A stretch of 64,000 bases of DNA from Thiocapsa marina 5811 (GCF_000223985.1 NZ_AFWV01000003.1:353434-417433); one strand, 5' to 3'. Counted from the first letter of the stretch, positions 49,126 through 62,647 are shown. Translations and numbers: made by a program. Notes: generated by a model from the sequence alone, not told the origin.

Positions 49126-49905
49126 ATGGCTGAAAAGCATCTGTATCTGTCCCTGATCCCGCAGGCGCTCATCGCGTCGATGCTCGAGCCGGAGGCGTTC
49201 GGCAGCTACTACGCGGTCGGCTCCAAGGCCCATGTCAAGGGCGAGGCGATCTTCTTCGAGGTCGACCCGGCGTTCCGATCGGACGATTTCCCGTTCCATC
49301 TGGTGGACGAACGCTGCATTACTCAACCGGACGGCGCCCCGAAACGCTCGGTGTATCTCTCGATCTATCGGGTCTTGTCGCGCATCCCCGTGTCTGCACT
49401 CGGCAACCTCTATCTGGTGACCAACGACGGCAAGACGCTCGAGCTGCCGCGCTCGGTCTATGTGCCCGAGCCGGGTGGTCGTCTGCATCTTTATCAAGAG
49501 TTCTGCCCCATCACGCCGATGGTCGCCAGTCGCTCGGAACCGCATGAGTTCTGCGACGCCATCACGGATCCGTCCCATACGGTCCATGTACCTCGTCTCG
49601 TGTTCTCCGAGCTTCGACTCGGTGCACTCGCAACCGACCCCGAGAAGGGCGCGGCCGACGATCTTCCCTATCCCAACCTCGCCCATCTGCGCGACGTGCT
49701 CTACGAGCTCAAACACAACGACACCAAACCCAGCAAGCTCGTGTTGAAGCAGGTCAAGGAGGGCGTGCTTTACCGCATGGTCCAGGGCGGCTTCTATGTC
49801 GGCGACCAAACCGACTTTGCCTTCTACCGCTTCCCCGATCTCGATGAGCTCGAGAACCGTCATCGGGGCTGGTGGCGCTCGGCCCAGGTGACCGGGCTCG
49901 AGTGA
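49126..49905 (+). CDS. Conserved hypothetical protein
   Basis: A 259-residue soluble protein I do not recognise. It has no signal peptide or membrane helix. It opens MAEKHLYLSLIPQALIASML, and the middle contains FGSYYAVGSKAHVKGEAIFFEVD and KRSVYLSIYRVLSRIPVSALGNLYLVTNDG (cited in parts). The composition and regular spacing of hydrophobics suggest an alpha/beta fold. The ATG at 49126 is used. It lies between sgp and hppA, 98 bases ahead of the latter. No close relative comes to mind and the function is unknown. Confidence 0.65.
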   Translation: MAEKHLYLSLIPQALIASMLEPEAFGSYYAVGSKAHVKGEAIFFEVDPAFRSDDFPFHLVDERCITQPDGAPKRSVYLSIYRVLSRIPVSALGNLYLVTNDGKTLELPRSVYVPEPGGRLHLYQEFCPITPMVASRSEPHEFCDAITDPSHTVHVPRLVFSELRLGALATDPEKGAADDLPYPNLAHLRDVLYELKHNDTKPSKLVLKQVKEGVLYRMVQGGFYVGDQTDFAFYRFPDLDELENRHRGWWRSAQVTGLE

Positions 49906-50003
49906 TCCGCGGTCCTCGATTCCCCTGAGTCCCTGACTCAGGTCCTGCCCGACGCACCTCCCGCGGCGGGTTCTTTCGGCCTCCCACGTCCATTGGAATA
50001 CCC

Positions 50004-52202
<2,199 letters not shown>

Positions 52203-52288
52203 AGCCGGCTCGGGACGGATGAGCCGCAAAGGCGAGGAGCGTTGAGCCCGTTCGGTTCTTGCGGGCAGACGAAGTTCGGATGACGACT

Positions 52289-52317
52289 CCAGGAAATCAC
52301 CTCAAGTGATTTCCTGG
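52289..52317. terminator. Perfect 12-bp hairpin between convergent hppA and hypothetical gene
   Basis: CCAGGAAATCAC pairs perfectly with GTGATTTCCTGG around a five-base loop, in the middle of the space between two convergent genes. There is no T tract, so it may be a bidirectional, possibly Rho-assisted, terminator or a 3'-end stabilising hairpin. Confidence 0.6.
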
Positions 52318-52342
52318 ATCGGGATACGGATTCCCGCAAATC

Positions 52343-52384
52343 GCCTCAGTGCTGGTGCCTCAGTGCTGGTGCCTCAGTGCTGGT
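52343..52384. repeat. Three perfect 14-bp tandem repeats at a gene's 3' end
   Basis: The unit GCCTCAGTGCTGGT is repeated three times without change. On the minus strand the innermost unit encodes the last codons and TGA stop of the hypothetical gene at 52374-52694; the other two repeat that stop and tail beyond the gene. Confidence 0.9.
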
Positions 52385-52694
52385 GATAGAGGTCGTCGAG
52401 CGGGCTTTCGTGGGCGAGCGGGGTGCCGAGCTCCGCCCAGGTGAAGAGGTTGAAGGCGCGATGTCCGTTGTGGTCCAGCACGCGGAGGCTGTCCGATTCG
52501 GTAAACCCGTTCATGACCTTCTCGAAATGGCCCTTGTAGCGCTCCCGGGCCAGCTCCATCGGGATCTCGTAGGCCAGGAATTTCGGGATACCTTTATCCT
52601 TCAGACGCTCCAGAAGGTCGGGATTCTCAAGCGAGTCATAAGAGGTGACGATCACGATCGGACCGTTGCCGGTCACCAACATTGCGCATTTCAT
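52374..52694 (-). CDS. Conserved hypothetical protein
   Basis: A 106-residue soluble protein starting MKCAMLVTGNGPIVIVTSYD. The N-terminal half looks like a small alpha/beta sensor (LVTGNGPIVIVTSYDSLENP), followed by a charged helical region (MELARERYKGHFEKVMNGF) and an aromatic C-terminus. It has no signal peptide. I do not recognise a family with certainty. It converges on hppA with a strong hairpin and tandem repeats between them. The C-terminal YHQH lies inside the 14-bp tandem repeat. Confidence 0.65.
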   Translation of the reverse strand: MKCAMLVTGNGPIVIVTSYDSLENPDLLERLKDKGIPKFLAYEIPMELARERYKGHFEKVMNGFTESDSLRVLDHNGHRAFNLFTWAELGTPLAHESPLDDLYHQH

Positions 52695-53217
52695 GGGGCT
52701 TCTCCACCAGATTGATCGCCCAAGCCGGGCGAAATGAATATGCCGAGCGCACGTCGGTTTGTCGCCGCATTGCGCGCCCCGCGCACGCCGGGCCGGCGTT
52801 CTTCCTCCTCGCCGTCGTGGGCGCTACGCCTGATCGGCGCGTCGTGTCCCGATGTTTGCGGGATGCACCCTGATTGCCGAAAAATCCACGTGCGCTCGGT
52901 ATTGCGTGCCGCGAGGATCGATTCCGGCTTGGACGGCATCAGGATCGGCAAGGATGAGGTCCGGGCCGCAGCCGGCGGATTTTAGCACCGAAGGAGACAG
53001 GGAGGGTGCGGCGCGAGGGCGCTCGTCATCGCGCCCGGAGAGAGGCCGGGCTGCGGGTTGTCGTTCGGCGAGGCTCCCGATCGTTTCCACGGGCATTTCC
53101 GATGGGCTTGATCCATCTCGACTCGCCTGACGCACGAGCCCGATCGTTGGCCCTTTGCCGGTCGATCGGAGTTTGATCAAGGTGATCCGCGCAGGATGCC
53201 GACCCGAATCAGGCCGG
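52695..53217. other. Intergenic region between hypothetical gene and nif cluster end
   Basis: About 520 bases separate the hypothetical gene (minus) from the last nif-associated gene (minus). All frames show only short or G+C-driven open stretches, and no RNA gene or terminator was recognised. Confidence 0.5.
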
Positions 53218-53487
53218 TCAATCCTCCTCGTCGACCTCGGCGAGGACGATTCCGGTGGCGTTCGCCGGGTCGTCGGTCAAGACGAGACAGTGCTCCCGCC
53301 CATCCACCAGGTAGAGTTTGAAGCCCTCGGCGCTGCGCACCGGTTTGCCGACGCTGATGTCGTCGTCGCTGCAATGGGTGAAATGGACATCGGTGAACGC
53401 CTCGCGCAAGGCACCGATCGTCTCGGTGCTCAGCCCCGCGCGGCGCACGACCTCCGCGATCTGGTCGAGGCGCTCCTCGGCAATCAT
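53218..53487 (-). CDS. nif-associated small protein (DUF6129-like)
   Basis: An 89-residue soluble protein. The pattern EERLDQIAEVVRRAGLSTET, then FTDVHFTHCSDDDISVGKPV and FKLYLVDGREHCLVLTDDP with a C-terminal acidic VLAEVDEED, matches a small family found near nitrogenase genes that I recall as DUF6129. Its function is not known. The start overlaps the nifY stop by four bases (ATGA), so it is translationally coupled and forms the end of the nif operon. It is not a NifX or NifZ homologue. Confidence 0.72.
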   Translation of the reverse strand: MIAEERLDQIAEVVRRAGLSTETIGALREAFTDVHFTHCSDDDISVGKPVRSAEGFKLYLVDGREHCLVLTDDPANATGIVLAEVDEED

Positions 53488-54191
53488 GCCGCATCCTCCG
53501 AGCGCTCGAACCGCACCCGCTCCTCGGGCGATTGACCCATCGCCTTGGCGAGCCAGGGCGGTGCTTTCTCGCCGAGGATGCGCTGCAGGGCCACCATGCG
53601 GTCGCGCGCGCTTCCGCCGGCCGCGTCCTTGATGGGGTGAATATCGGCCTTCACGACCTTGGCCGCCGCCGGACCTCCGATCGACGCGACGTAGAGCACC
53701 TGACAATCGGCGATCAAGGCGGCGCGTTGTCCGTTCTTGTCCTCGACCGTGCCGGATTCCGCGATCTCGCGCACGCCGATCAGACGGACCTCCTGCGGCG
53801 AGACCTGATAGACGAGGAAATGCCGTGCCGCACCGAAGTGCCCGTCGAGCTCATCCCCTCCGTTCGATGCACAGGCGACCCGGAGCGATCCCGGCATGTC
53901 GCCCTCTTCATACGGCTCGATCGGCGGAGCCGGGGCGACTGTTTGTCCGGTCTCTCCCTTGAGAATGGCCAGTATCGACTTGAGCACATCTGCATCCAAG
54001 TCGGCCAGCTCGCCGTCGGCGGCCTGCTTGAGATCTTTCACCCGCAGGGTATCCAGCGTTGTCGCGGTGGGCGGCAGGCCAACGGTGTCGGCGAGGACGC
54101 GAATCAGGCGCGCCGGATCCGCATCGGGCAGGGTGCGGGCGGCCAGGCCGATACGCAGGGCGATATCGTCGGAGAGAGTGTCGTTGGACAT
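53484..54191 (-). CDS. nifY: NifY/NafY-type nitrogenase cofactor-binding protein
   Basis: A 235-residue protein of the dinitrogenase iron-molybdenum cofactor biosynthesis family. The N-terminal half (LRIGLAARTLPDADPARLIR and DVLKSILAILKGETG) resembles the helical N-domain of NafY/NifY that binds apo-dinitrogenase. The C-terminal half is the cofactor-binding NifX-like domain: RVACASNGGDELDGHFGAAR with the conserved histidine, then LIGVREI and VLYVASIGGPAAAKVV. It would help hold FeMo-cofactor and stabilise NifDK. It lies downstream of the ferredoxin gene and overlaps the last gene of the operon. Confidence 0.88.
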   Translation of the reverse strand: MSNDTLSDDIALRIGLAARTLPDADPARLIRVLADTVGLPPTATTLDTLRVKDLKQAADGELADLDADVLKSILAILKGETGQTVAPAPPIEPYEEGDMPGSLRVACASNGGDELDGHFGAARHFLVYQVSPQEVRLIGVREIAESGTVEDKNGQRAALIADCQVLYVASIGGPAAAKVVKADIHPIKDAAGGSARDRMVALQRILGEKAPPWLAKAMGQSPEERVRFERSEDAA

Positions 54192-54376
54192 CGGATTCGG
54201 TCCTGTCTGCTTTGGATTCGAGATGGATTGCGTGAACTGTGTCGATGCAAGACCGCCAAATGGGCTTGTCCGCGTACGCTGCGTCAATGGGTGCGTCTCG
54301 GGCCGGCGGGCGCGGCCCGTCTCAATCGACCGATCAATGAGCGTGCGCGATTCAAGCCCTTGATTTGAAAAATCAT

Positions 54377-54462
54377 CTTGAACCGCGCTCCGCCGATCTT
54401 CGTGACGCGGCGAGCGGCCGAAAACACTCTCGCCCCGCTCGTCACGCCAAGCGCGGTTCAAG
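54377..54462. repeat. TTGAACCGCG inverted-repeat element at the ferredoxin stop codon
   Basis: An 86-base element with ends CTTGAACCGCGCT and GCGCGGTTCAAG, and an internal inverted pair (CGTGACGCGGCGAGCG and CGCTCGTCACGCC). On the minus strand the TGA of its end is the stop codon of the nif ferredoxin gene. It is a TGA-bearing variant of the TTAAACCGCG family. Confidence 0.82.
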
Positions 54463-54658
54463 CCGGGACGATGCAGTCCTCTTCCATGCAGGCATCGAGA
54501 CACTGCGGCACACCGGGCTCGCCGTCGCCTTCGCATTCGCTGCAGGTGGCGGCATCGATCCGGTAGACGCCTTTCCAGGCCGAGATGGATTGCGTCGGGC
54601 ACAAGGGCTCGCAGTCGCCGCAGGCGGTGCAGAGCTCGCGAATAATTTGCAGGGCCAT
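54458..54658 (-). CDS. 2[4Fe-4S] ferredoxin in the nif operon
   Basis: A 66-residue ferredoxin, probably an electron donor to nitrogenase or to cofactor assembly. The first cluster motif is CTACGDCEPLCPTQS. The second has a longer spacing, CSECEGDGEPGVPQCLDAC, which is characteristic of nif-associated FdxN-like ferredoxins with an insertion between cluster cysteines. It starts MALQIIREL and lies 14 bases after the nifT stop. The stop codon is within the inverted-repeat element at 54377. Confidence 0.93.
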   Translation of the reverse strand: MALQIIRELCTACGDCEPLCPTQSISAWKGVYRIDAATCSECEGDGEPGVPQCLDACMEEDCIVPA

Positions 54659-54672
54659 GTCGATTCTCCTGA

Positions 54673-54891
54673 TTACTCGTCGCCGCGCTTGAAGCGCAGC
54701 GTGGTCGGAAATGCGGGGGGCGGGCTGATGGGGTCGATGTACCAGCGCGACCCATCGGTCAATTCCACCTCGCCGCCCCATTGTTCGGCGTTATCCAGCT
54801 CAACGGAGGCAATCGTCTCCTCCATGTCCTTTTTCGCGACGTAGAAGAGCAGGTCTCCCGCGTCGTTCTTACGAATCATCACATTGGGCAT
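54673..54891 (-). CDS. nifT: NifT/FixU family protein
   Basis: A 72-residue protein of the NifT family, always found near nifK. Typical features are the opening MPNVMIRKNDAGDLLFYVAK and the aromatic WGGEVELTDGSRWYIDP. Its function is unresolved; loss has little effect in other diazotrophs. It lies 80 bases after nifK and 14 bases ahead of the ferredoxin gene, within the same operon. Confidence 0.93.
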   Translation of the reverse strand: MPNVMIRKNDAGDLLFYVAKKDMEETIASVELDNAEQWGGEVELTDGSRWYIDPISPPPAFPTTLRFKRGDE

Positions 54892-54971
54892 CAGTGGGTA
54901 GCCTCTCGTCGTCTTGACCGGGTCTGCCGAACGCTCAGCCCTCGGGCGGCGCAGCGCGCCGCCCGAGCAGG

Positions 54972-56543
54972 CTATCTCACCAGGTCGTAGTTGTAGTCCG
55001 TCACGCCCATCTCGCGGGTCTCGTCGTCCAGCCGCTCGAGCACGGCATTGACCAGGGTGGTGAGGATGTACATAGCGCCCTCGTAACCCAGCGTGGTCAT
55101 GCGATGCAGATGGTGCCGATCGAAGATCGGGAAGCCGATCCGGATCAACGGGACCTCATGCTCCTTGCCCTTGTGCAGGGTGTCGCGCTGAATGAACTTG
55201 CCGTAGCTGTTGCCGATCATGAAGTCCGGCTTGTCGGTGAAGCACAGCGACCGGAAGTGCCACAGATCCGCACCTGTGTAGACCTTGCCCTCCTTGCCGT
55301 AAGGCGAGGCCGCGAGCACGCCTTCCACCTCTTTCTTCCAGCGCTTGTTGGCGTGGTTGCAGAGGATGTGCGTCGGCTCGGCACCCAGCTCGAGCAGGAA
55401 CTTGACCATCCCGAGGACATAGTCGGCATCGCCGTAGAGGGCGAACTTCTTGCCGTGCAGCCAGGTGTGGCTGTCGGTCATCATGTCGACCAAACGACCG
55501 CGCTCCTTGGCGAGCGACTCGGGGATCGCCTTGCCGGTCAGCTCGGAGACCTTCATCAGGAACTCGTCGGTCCACTCCAGCCCCATCGGGATGTGGATGG
55601 CGGTCGCCGGCTGCTGCATGTTGATCTGGACGTACTTCTTGGTCTTCGGCAACTGCCAAGGCTGCAGCAGCAGGGTGTCGATCGCGTTCGGGGCGTCCTT
55701 CACCTCGTCAAGGCTCGTGCCGCCGTCGTACATGCGGTACTCGCCGTCGGCCGGGGTGTCGAGCACCTCGGTCGGGTCGCACAGCAGGCTGTAGTCGACG
55801 CCCATCTCCTTCATCATGCGGTGCATGACGCGGTAGTTGCCGAGATAGGTCTCGAAGCCGGGGACCAGGTTGATCTTGCCGTTCGAGCCGACGACCTTAC
55901 CGTCCATCGAGTTCAAGGTGAAGTAGCGCAGGATGCCCTCGAACATGTTGTCCCAGCCGGTCGTGTGGCTGCCCACGAAGCTCGGCGTATGCGCGAACGG
56001 GGTCGGGAATTCCTCGGGGACGTACCCTTCCTTCTTGGCGTTGCCGATGAAGGCGTTGAGGTCGTCGCCGATGACCTCGGCCATGCAGGTGGTGGAGACC
56101 GCGATCATCTCGGGCTTGTAGAGCGCACGCGCATTCTCCAGGCCGTCCATCATGTTCTTCTGGCCGCCGAAGACGGCCGCGTCTTCCGTCATGGAGTCCG
56201 AGACGCAGGCGATCGGCTCCTTGAAGTGACGGTTGAAGTAGGTGCGGAAGTAGGCCACACAGCCTTGCGAGCCATGCACATAGGGGAGCGTCTTCTCGAA
56301 GCCGAGCGCGCACAGGACGGCGCCGAGCGGTTGGCAGGCCTTCGCCGGGTTGACGGTCAGGGCCTCGCGCTTGAAGTTGAGCTCCTGGTACTCCTTGGTC
56401 GTCGTCCACTGGAAGACCTCGTCGATCTTCTCGTCGGAGTGGCGCTCTTCCACGCCGCCCTGCTTCTTGGCAAGGTTGTCGACATAATCGGCATCCCGGA
56501 ACAGGGGATAGCTGGGTTTGATCTGGTCGATGGTCTGGCTCAT
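54972..56543 (-). CDS. nifK: Nitrogenase molybdenum-iron protein beta chain
   Basis: A 523-residue subunit of dinitrogenase. P-cluster cysteines are visible in NPAKACQPLGAVLCALGF, YVHGSQGCVAYFRTYF and, farther on, in the VSTTCMAEVIGDDL block. FRDADYVDNLAKKQGGVEER near the N-terminus is family typical. The start ATG 56541-56543 gives the usual MSQTIDQIKPSYPLF. With NifD it forms the tetramer carrying P-clusters and FeMo-cofactor. It follows nifD, with a GGCCGGAGGC-type repeat in the 150-base gap. Confidence 0.98.
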   Translation of the reverse strand: MSQTIDQIKPSYPLFRDADYVDNLAKKQGGVEERHSDEKIDEVFQWTTTKEYQELNFKREALTVNPAKACQPLGAVLCALGFEKTLPYVHGSQGCVAYFRTYFNRHFKEPIACVSDSMTEDAAVFGGQKNMMDGLENARALYKPEMIAVSTTCMAEVIGDDLNAFIGNAKKEGYVPEEFPTPFAHTPSFVGSHTTGWDNMFEGILRYFTLNSMDGKVVGSNGKINLVPGFETYLGNYRVMHRMMKEMGVDYSLLCDPTEVLDTPADGEYRMYDGGTSLDEVKDAPNAIDTLLLQPWQLPKTKKYVQINMQQPATAIHIPMGLEWTDEFLMKVSELTGKAIPESLAKERGRLVDMMTDSHTWLHGKKFALYGDADYVLGMVKFLLELGAEPTHILCNHANKRWKKEVEGVLAASPYGKEGKVYTGADLWHFRSLCFTDKPDFMIGNSYGKFIQRDTLHKGKEHEVPLIRIGFPIFDRHHLHRMTTLGYEGAMYILTTLVNAVLERLDDETREMGVTDYNYDLVR

Positions 56544-56611
56544 GAGTGTGCTCCTGCCGCGCCGCTCATCCGCGGACAACGACATGGTTGGGACTGCGTT
56601 CGGTGTCTTTT

Positions 56612-56690
56612 TCCAGCCTCCAGCCGCCAGCCTCCGGCGGGTTGCCGGTGACAAAAGGCGGGCGGCTGGTGGCCGGAGGCCGGAGGCTTT
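56612..56690. repeat. GGCCGGAGGC-type inverted repeat between nifD and nifK
   Basis: A 79-base element with CCAGCCTCCAGCCGCCAGCC-type left arm and a right arm GGCCGGAGGCCGGAGGC in inverted orientation. It begins a few bases after the nifD stop codon. Its presence in the middle of the operon could affect the relative amounts of NifD and NifK. Confidence 0.8.
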
Positions 56691-56693
56691 CGA

Positions 56694-58178
56694 TCAGGCG
56701 CTGGCGGCCAGCGGTGCAGCCTCTTGATCAGCGGGCTGCTGCCAAGGCGCCTGCAACTTCTTCCAGCACGGGTTGTTGATCGTCATGTCCATATCGCGGG
56801 CGAAGATGGCGAAGCCGTCATAGCCGTGATACGGGCCGGAATAGTCCCAGGAGTGCATCTGGCGGAAGGGGATGCCCATCTTCTGGAAGATGTACTTCTC
56901 CTTGATGCCGGAGCCGATCAGGTCGGGCTTGACCTTCTTGACGAACTCTTCGAACTCGTAGCCCGTGACGTCGTCGTAGAGCAGGGTCGCGTTGCCCATC
57001 TCCTTGATGGTGCGGTCGTAGTCGTCGTTGTGGGCAAATTCATATCCGGTGCCGACGACTTCCATGCCGAGGTCTTCGTAGGCGCCGATCACATGGCGCG
57101 GACGCAAGCCCCCGACATAGAGCATGACCTTCTTGCCTTCCAGGCGCGGGCGGTACTTGGCGATGATCGCCTCGTACTCGGCCGTGTATTTCGCGATGAC
57201 CTTCTCGGCGTTGGCCTGGATGGTCTCGTCGAATGCAGCGGCAATTTTGCGCAGCGACTCCGCGATCTTGGTCGGGCCGAAGAAGTTGTACTCCATCCAC
57301 GGCACCCCGTACTTCTCTTCCATGTGACGGGAGATGTAGTTCATGGAGCGGTAGCAGTGGATCAGGTTCAGCTTGACCTTGGGGGTCAGCTCCATCTCCG
57401 AGAGGGTGCCGTCGCCGGACCACTGGGCGACCACGCGCAGACCCATCTCTTCGAGCAGGATGCGCGAGGACCAGGCATCGCCGCCGATGTTGTAGTCGCC
57501 GATCACCGCCACGTCGTAGGGGCCGACCTGGAAGGACTCGTCGCCGTCACGGTTGCCGATGACCCAATCGCGGATCGCATCGTTGGCGATGTGATGCCCG
57601 AGGGACTGAGACACGCCGCGGAAACCCTCGCAGCGCACCGGGACGACCGGCTTGTCGAGTGCCTTGCTCTGCTTCTTGGACACCGCCTCGATGTCGTCGC
57701 CGATCAGGCCGATCGGGCATTCGGACTGGACGCTGATCCCCTTGCTCAACGGGAAGAGCCCCTCGATCTCGCTGATCAGTTTGTCGAGCTTCTTGTCGCC
57801 GCCGAACACGATGTCCTTCTCCTGGAAATCCGAGGTGAAGTTCATGGTGCCGAAGGTGTTGATGCCGGTGTGGCCGACATAGTAGTTGCGGCGACCGGCG
57901 CGCGAGTACTGGCCGCAGCCGACCGGTCCGTGCGAGATGTGGATCATGTCCTTGATCGGACCCCAGACCACGCCCTTGGAGCCGGCGTAGGCACAGCCGC
58001 GCACGGTCATGACGCCCGGCAGCGACTTGCGGTTGGAGGTGATGCACTTCTTGGACTGCTCGACCGATTGGTCGTTGACCGCCAAATGTTTGGCGCGATC
58101 CTTCTTCGCCTTTTCAGGATAGACCTCGAGCACCTCTTGGATGAGGGCTTGGGTCTCTTCGCGAGTCAATGCTGACAT
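56694..58178 (-). CDS. nifD: Nitrogenase molybdenum-iron protein alpha chain
   Basis: A 494-residue catalytic subunit. P-cluster cysteines are in [22 protein letters not shown] and [12 protein letters not shown]. The FeMo-cofactor ligands are present: the cysteine in [12 protein letters not shown] and the histidine in [15 protein letters not shown]. These residues identify a molybdenum enzyme rather than a vanadium or iron-only type. The start ATG 58176-58178 gives [17 protein letters not shown]. It lies between nifH and nifK on the minus strand. Confidence 0.98.
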   Translation of the reverse strand: MSALTREETQALIQEVLEVYPEKAKKDRAKHLAVNDQSVEQSKKCITSNRKSLPGVMTVRGCAYAGSKGVVWGPIKDMIHISHGPVGCGQYSRAGRRNYYVGHTGINTFGTMNFTSDFQEKDIVFGGDKKLDKLISEIEGLFPLSKGISVQSECPIGLIGDDIEAVSKKQSKALDKPVVPVRCEGFRGVSQSLGHHIANDAIRDWVIGNRDGDESFQVGPYDVAVIGDYNIGGDAWSSRILLEEMGLRVVAQWSGDGTLSEMELTPKVKLNLIHCYRSMNYISRHMEEKYGVPWMEYNFFGPTKIAESLRKIAAAFDETIQANAEKVIAKYTAEYEAIIAKYRPRLEGKKVMLYVGGLRPRHVIGAYEDLGMEVVGTGYEFAHNDDYDRTIKEMGNATLLYDDVTGYEFEEFVKKVKPDLIGSGIKEKYIFQKMGIPFRQMHSWDYSGPYHGYDGFAIFARDMDMTINNPCWKKLQAPWQQPADQEAAPLAASA

Positions 58179-58407
58179 ACTGGCTTTCCTCGATTCGGCG
58201 CCGCGGCAAATCCGCCGACGGCCGCGCGGTGAGAAATGGATGAACAAGGGGCCGCGGCATCGATCCGCCGCGTCCATTCAAAACAACAATTCCCGTACTA
58301 AACCCGCTCCGGCATGACCTGCGTTGTCTTCATCCAAGCGAGACCTCGATCCCCGCACCCTTCATCGCCAAGCCGCGCGCCGACTCATCCCTAAGTCTCG
58401 AATCATC

Positions 58408-60403
<1,996 letters not shown>

Positions 60404-60796
60404 GGCTTGGGGTAGGAGGGGGTTGGGCGGGGATGGAGTGGAACGGGGGCGGGTGGTCCGCGACCTTATCGAGGGATATCCGATTGGGATTCTTGGCCGT
60501 GCTGCCTTAAAGCCGGTTGCTTGGAGCCATCGATGTCAGCGCCTGACCGGAATCGCAGCCTATTGGATCAGCTGCCGACATACCTAGTGCCATAGGCGGG
60601 GCGAACGAATTTTTGTTTCTCGCGCGGAAATTGTTGTCCGTCCCCAGTTCTTGCTGGTCCGGAACACGCCGATCTTACCCGGTTGGTTGATTTTGATATC
60701 CAGATGCTTCCAATCGTCATGGGATCCTCACACATCAAGCGGACGTCGGATCCCTCCCTGGAACCCGGCTAACGCCGGGCTCCGCTTGTTGCCTAG
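60404..60796. other. Intergenic region after draT
   Basis: About 390 bases without gene. The first 60 bases after draT resemble the sequence following the truncated draT copy (a G-rich stretch ending GGTGGTCCGCGA), so the duplication reaches beyond the gene. No terminator or inverted terminal repeat of a mobile element was recognised. Confidence 0.5.
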
Positions 60797-62647
60797 TTAC
60801 CAGGCAAGTGTCGAATCGTACCAGTCTTCTCCGGCGATTGGTTCGTTTTTGCGGTCGTGCGGCACACTCAAATCGACTGCCCCATCGCACTGGCCGCCTT
60901 GCCCATCCGAAGCGGTGAAGCTGACTTCATACACGCGTCCGTCGCTTCCCCCCATGCGCTCCGCCCGAATCTCAGCAGAACCGTCCGCAATGATCGCGTC
61001 CGGCATGAAGCTTCCGTCACCCTCGCTGTCCACAGGCTCGTCCTGGAGTGTTTGCCAAACACTGATCGTCACTGGATCGCCGTCCGGGTCGGTGACCCCG
61101 AGGATTTCTATAGCCTCGAACTTGTGGTTTGGAGGCCAAAGCAGCCTGGGGCGAGCATACGCCGCGTCGCAAATCGGATTGTTGTTCGGGATGACCTCGT
61201 AGGCGCCCGTATCGCACTTTTTGTTCTGCGGCCTTGGGACACCGCGTTGATCCACGGCGTAATCCGTTTCTGGAACTCCGCACAGTTTCCCGTCCCCAAC
61301 GCGGTCGAGCGCCTCGCTCCAGGCACCGAGTGCATGGGTCAGCGTGGGTCCGCCGTTGTCGGCTAGGGGTTCCAGCGCTGCGTCGCCGTTTTGGATATCA
61401 CCGGTGGCATTGAAGAGGCAGCTTCCGTCGCTGCTCAGGTTGTACCCCAGCGAGATAACTTTGCCCCTGCAATTGGATCCCAAATTATCAGTCAGCAAAG
61501 AAGCGAGTGCAGTCGCTTTACCGTCGCTTCGAATACCTCCGGTTTTTGCGTTGTTCTCAGCAATAGTCGAGTATTCCATTCGTAGCGAGTTCGAATTGTC
61601 AATGGCACCTCCGTCTAAGGCGCTATTCCGGCTGAAGGTGCTGTTAATGATTCGAACATCACCCTGGTAATTGTACAGCCCGCCCCCATTACGCTCCGCG
61701 GAGTTATCCGAGACGGTGGAAGCGCTGACTAAGACGTTCGCCCCGTTGCTGTAGATACCGCCCCCAGAGCTATTCTTGTGGGACGAGTTACCGCTCACGG
61801 TTGTTCCTGTTAGCTCGAGGTGGCAGCCCTTGTCAGCGAAGATACCACCTCCGCCTCCGCCCCAAGATGTCGCATTATTGCTCCGCACTTGACTGTTCTC
61901 CAGACGAGTCTGCGTTGCTCCAGCCCCACAATAAAGCCCACCGCCAACCCAGGCGCTATTTTCCTCAATCGCGCTGTCGGTGAAGACCATTAACGTTACC
62001 TGCCCAGATTTACACGGAGCTGCATATACGGCGCCTCCAGTACTTCCGCTATTACCTCGAAATGCCGAATCAGTCGCAGACAATACGTTGCCATTCAGCT
62101 TTCCGGGTCCGAACCAGATACCGCCACCGGGGTCGGCTGAATTGTTCTCGAAGGTGGTGTGCACTAAGTTCAGATCGCACCCTTGACTCCAGAGACCACC
62201 GCCGGAATCAGCGCCATTTTCAGCAATTCGTGCGTTCTCAATAGTCAAGGTAGCGTCGTCGCAACTCAAACCACCGCCGCTCGACGCGTATCCCCCTGTG
62301 ATGCTGATGTCTCGCAGCGTCGCAATAGTACCCTTACCCTTGAAGCGTAATACGGTACTACTGCCGTTTCCGGTAAGTGCATACCCCGCCCCATCAATGA
62401 TGATCTCGTCCGCGACGTTATTCCCTACAGGTGAAAAGACCACACTCGATTGCTCGATGTTGGTGGTAAAGGTGATGCTATGTGTGCCTGCTCCTCCAGC
62501 ATTGACAGCCATGATGGCGTCGTTTAACTCTCTCTCTGTGGCGACCTCGAAGGTCAAATCCGCTCTCGCAGCCGGCATCAGCACTGAAAGTCCAATAAGC
62601 GTTGCTGCAAGCCACCAGATTGATCGATTTTCGATGCGTAAGTACAT
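60797..62647 (-). CDS. Secreted parallel beta-helix protein (choice-of-anchor type)
   Basis: A 616-residue exported protein. A signal peptide (IWWLAATLIGLSVLMPAARA) is followed by about ten turns of a right-handed beta-helix, each with a GGG(L/I) step (SSGGGLSC, DSGGGLWSQGC, DPGGGIWFG, WVGGGLYC, SSGGGIYSN and RNGGGLYNY). After residue 400 comes the choice-of-anchor-like block QRGVPRPQNKKCDTGAYE and a C-terminal domain with PRLLWPPNHKFEAIEI and DPDGDPVTISVW, an immunoglobulin-like fold with calcium-type acidic motif. GGAGG precedes ATG 62645-62647. Base composition is clearly lower in G+C than its neighbours, suggesting transfer. It may act in adhesion or polysaccharide binding. Confidence 0.82.
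   Translation of the reverse strand: MYLRIENRSIWWLAATLIGLSVLMPAARADLTFEVATERELNDAIMAVNAGGAGTHSITFTTNIEQSSVVFSPVGNNVADEIIIDGAGYALTGNGSSTVLRFKGKGTIATLRDISITGGYASSGGGLSCDDATLTIENARIAENGADSGGGLWSQGCDLNLVHTTFENNSADPGGGIWFGPGKLNGNVLSATDSAFRGNSGSTGGAVYAAPCKSGQVTLMVFTDSAIEENSAWVGGGLYCGAGATQTRLENSQVRSNNATSWGGGGGGIFADKGCHLELTGTTVSGNSSHKNSSGGGIYSNGANVLVSASTVSDNSAERNGGGLYNYQGDVRIINSTFSRNSALDGGAIDNSNSLRMEYSTIAENNAKTGGIRSDGKATALASLLTDNLGSNCRGKVISLGYNLSSDGSCLFNATGDIQNGDAALEPLADNGGPTLTHALGAWSEALDRVGDGKLCGVPETDYAVDQRGVPRPQNKKCDTGAYEVIPNNNPICDAAYARPRLLWPPNHKFEAIEILGVTDPDGDPVTISVWQTLQDEPVDSEGDGSFMPDAIIADGSAEIRAERMGGSDGRVYEVSFTASDGQGGQCDGAVDLSVPHDRKNEPIAGEDWYDSTLAW

Noticed and set aside
52695..53217. Similarity of this region to 23826-23930 (CCGAGCGC and GCGCGCC stretches)
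   Set aside because: The likeness is short and G+C driven, with no shared boundaries, so it does not support another repeat family.
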